Positions 5,476-6,532 of a DNA stretch of 6,532 bases are shown in pieces. The stretch spans positions 1-6,532 of the forward strand of contig JAAFJZ010000141.1 of NCBI GenBank assembly GCA_013298205.1, written 5' to 3'. The position numbers and the translations under genes are program-made. This DNA comes from Cytophagales bacterium. Its GTDB lineage: Bacteria; Bacteroidota; Bacteroidia; Cytophagales; UBA9547. The notes below the pieces were generated by a model. The model did not search any database. It saw nothing but the letters and a program-made list of their open reading frames with translations, and was not told where the DNA came from. The number at the start of each line of letters is the position of its first letter. Within the stretch, counting starts at the first letter, position 1.

Positions 5476-6532
5476 ATGAAAGCAATCGCAACCATACCTA
5501 CATCTAAAATTGTAAACATCATTGACAGAGACGAACCATTTATATCTTCACCTGATGAAATAAAAATTAAAATTACCCAAGTTGGAATTTGCGGTACTGA
5601 CCGTGAAATCGCAAATGGTGGAAGAGCAGATGCTCCAGAAGGTAGCCAAGAATTGGTAATTGGACATGAAATGTTAGGAATTGTACATGAAGTGGGAAGC
5701 TCGGTAAGTAAAGTAAAAGTTGGTGATTATGCCTTATTCATTGTTCGCAGACCGTGTGGGGAATGTAAAGCTTGTTTTCATGAAAGAAGTGATATGTGTA
5801 GCTCAAAAAAATATACTGAACGAGGAATTAAAATGAGAGATGGTTACATGACTGAATATGTTGTAGATAAAGAAGAATTTATTTTAAAAGTGCCCAATGA
5901 AATAGCCGATATTGCTGTACTAACTGAGCCGTTATCTGTCTCTATAAAAGCAATAGTAGAATCATTAATCGTTCAGTCTGCTAGACTGCCAGGAGAAAAA
6001 TATGACACTTATTTAGAAGGAAAAAAAGTTTTGGTAGTTGGTTTAGGTCCAATTGGTTTGCTTGGTGCATTTGCTTTAAGATTAAGAGGTGCAGAAGTAA
6101 TTGGCATGGATATAGTAGATGAAAACTCCACTAGACCCAGTTTATTAAAAGAAATTGGAGGAAAATATATAAATGACAAGCTCGTTCAAACAGATAAAAT
6201 AGATGACCAAATAGGACAAATTGATATGATTTTTGAAGCTACGGGTGTAGCCAAATTAGAATTTGATTTGATTGATGCTTTGGGTGTAAACGGAATTTAT
6301 GTGCTCACAGGAATTCCGGGTGTAGGCAGACCCGTAGAGATTATGGGTGGAGACCTTATGCAACAAATGGTGCTTATGAACCAAGTTTTGATAGGAAGTG
6401 TAAATGCAAGTAAAGAGCACAACCAAATCGCTTTAAACGACTTGATAGCCTACCGAAAAAAGTGGGGCAAAAGTATAGACAAAGTAATTACTGAAATAAT
6501 GCCTTACACAAGAATTTTAGATGCACTTGCCA
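5476..6532 (+). CDS. gdh: Glucose 1-dehydrogenase, zinc-dependent MDR type, 3' end missing
   Basis: The frame opens at the ATG at 5476 and continues through 352 codons to the right edge; related enzymes are about 355-370 residues, so only a short tail is missing. It should oxidise beta-D-glucose to D-glucono-1,5-lactone with NAD(P)+ in the cytoplasm. Catalytic zinc ligands are probably Cys39 (GICGTD), His64 and Glu65 (GHEM), with Glu151 (TEPLS) nearby. Structural zinc ligands are Cys94, Cys97, Cys100 and Cys108. YTERGI (113-118) and GSVNA (307-311) match segments that contact sugar in archaeal glucose dehydrogenases, which favours this over a generic alcohol dehydrogenase. The Rossmann motif is GLGPIG (189-194). 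Asp212 follows the second strand where studied archaeal enzymes carry an Asn/Gly-Arg-Arg NADP clamp, so NAD is the likelier cofactor. It lies 23 bp after the glucosidase gene with no terminator between, so the two probably form an operon. A related sugar or polyol dehydrogenase remains possible. Confidence 0.9.
   Translation, partial: MKAIATIPTSKIVNIIDRDEPFISSPDEIKIKITQVGICGTDREIANGGRADAPEGSQELVIGHEMLGIVHEVGSSVSKVKVGDYALFIVRRPCGECKACFHERSDMCSSKKYTERGIKMRDGYMTEYVVDKEEFILKVPNEIADIAVLTEPLSVSIKAIVESLIVQSARLPGEKYDTYLEGKKVLVVGLGPIGLLGAFALRLRGAEVIGMDIVDENSTRPSLLKEIGGKYINDKLVQTDKIDDQIGQIDMIFEATGVAKLEFDLIDALGVNGIYVLTGIPGVGRPVEIMGGDLMQQMVLMNQVLIGSVNASKEHNQIALNDLIAYRKKWGKSIDKVITEIMPYTRILDALA

Overview
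The window looks like chromosomal housekeeping and carbohydrate-metabolism DNA from a low-GC member of the Bacteroidota, probably Cytophagales-like. Three things point there. The transcarbamylase is the acetyl/succinylornithine type, with NPSLRTR in place of STRTR. Intergenic gaps carry matches to the Bacteroidota -7 promoter box TAnnTTTG. No start codon has a convincing Shine-Dalgarno sequence. This assignment is inference from sequence; the species is not identified.

Left half (1-2535), all on the minus strand, reading right to left: pyrE (orotate phosphoribosyltransferase, pyrimidine synthesis); a 112-bp gap with a candidate promoter; argF' (N-acyl-ornithine transcarbamylase, arginine synthesis); a 125-residue conserved-looking protein of unknown function; and the N-terminal 128 residues of an exported protein with a ComEA-like helix-hairpin-helix region, which runs off the left edge. 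The last three genes are separated by only 39 and 18 bp and are probably cotranscribed. pyrE and argF' are metabolically linked because both pathways consume carbamoyl phosphate.

Centre (2536-2821): a 286-bp AT-rich divergent intergenic region. It holds candidate promoters for pyrE and for the rightward operon, a 10-bp-period direct repeat, and a clean inverted repeat (CAGGTA-N14-TACCTG) that may be an operator.

Right half (2822-6532), plus strand: an 876-residue cytoplasmic glucosidase of the GH63/MGH1-type family, then, 23 bp downstream, a zinc-dependent glucose 1-dehydrogenase that is cut by the right edge. Together they suggest an intracellular route in which an alpha-glucoside is hydrolysed and the released glucose is oxidised directly to gluconolactone. 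The dehydrogenase has Asp where studied archaeal enzymes have an Asn/Gly-Arg-Arg NADP-binding motif, so it may prefer NAD.

I see no mobile element, CRISPR array, tRNA or rRNA. The best candidate for something not well described is the glucosidase-dehydrogenase pair with its putative operator. Next are the transcarbamylase's unusual specificity residue and the small unknown gene.
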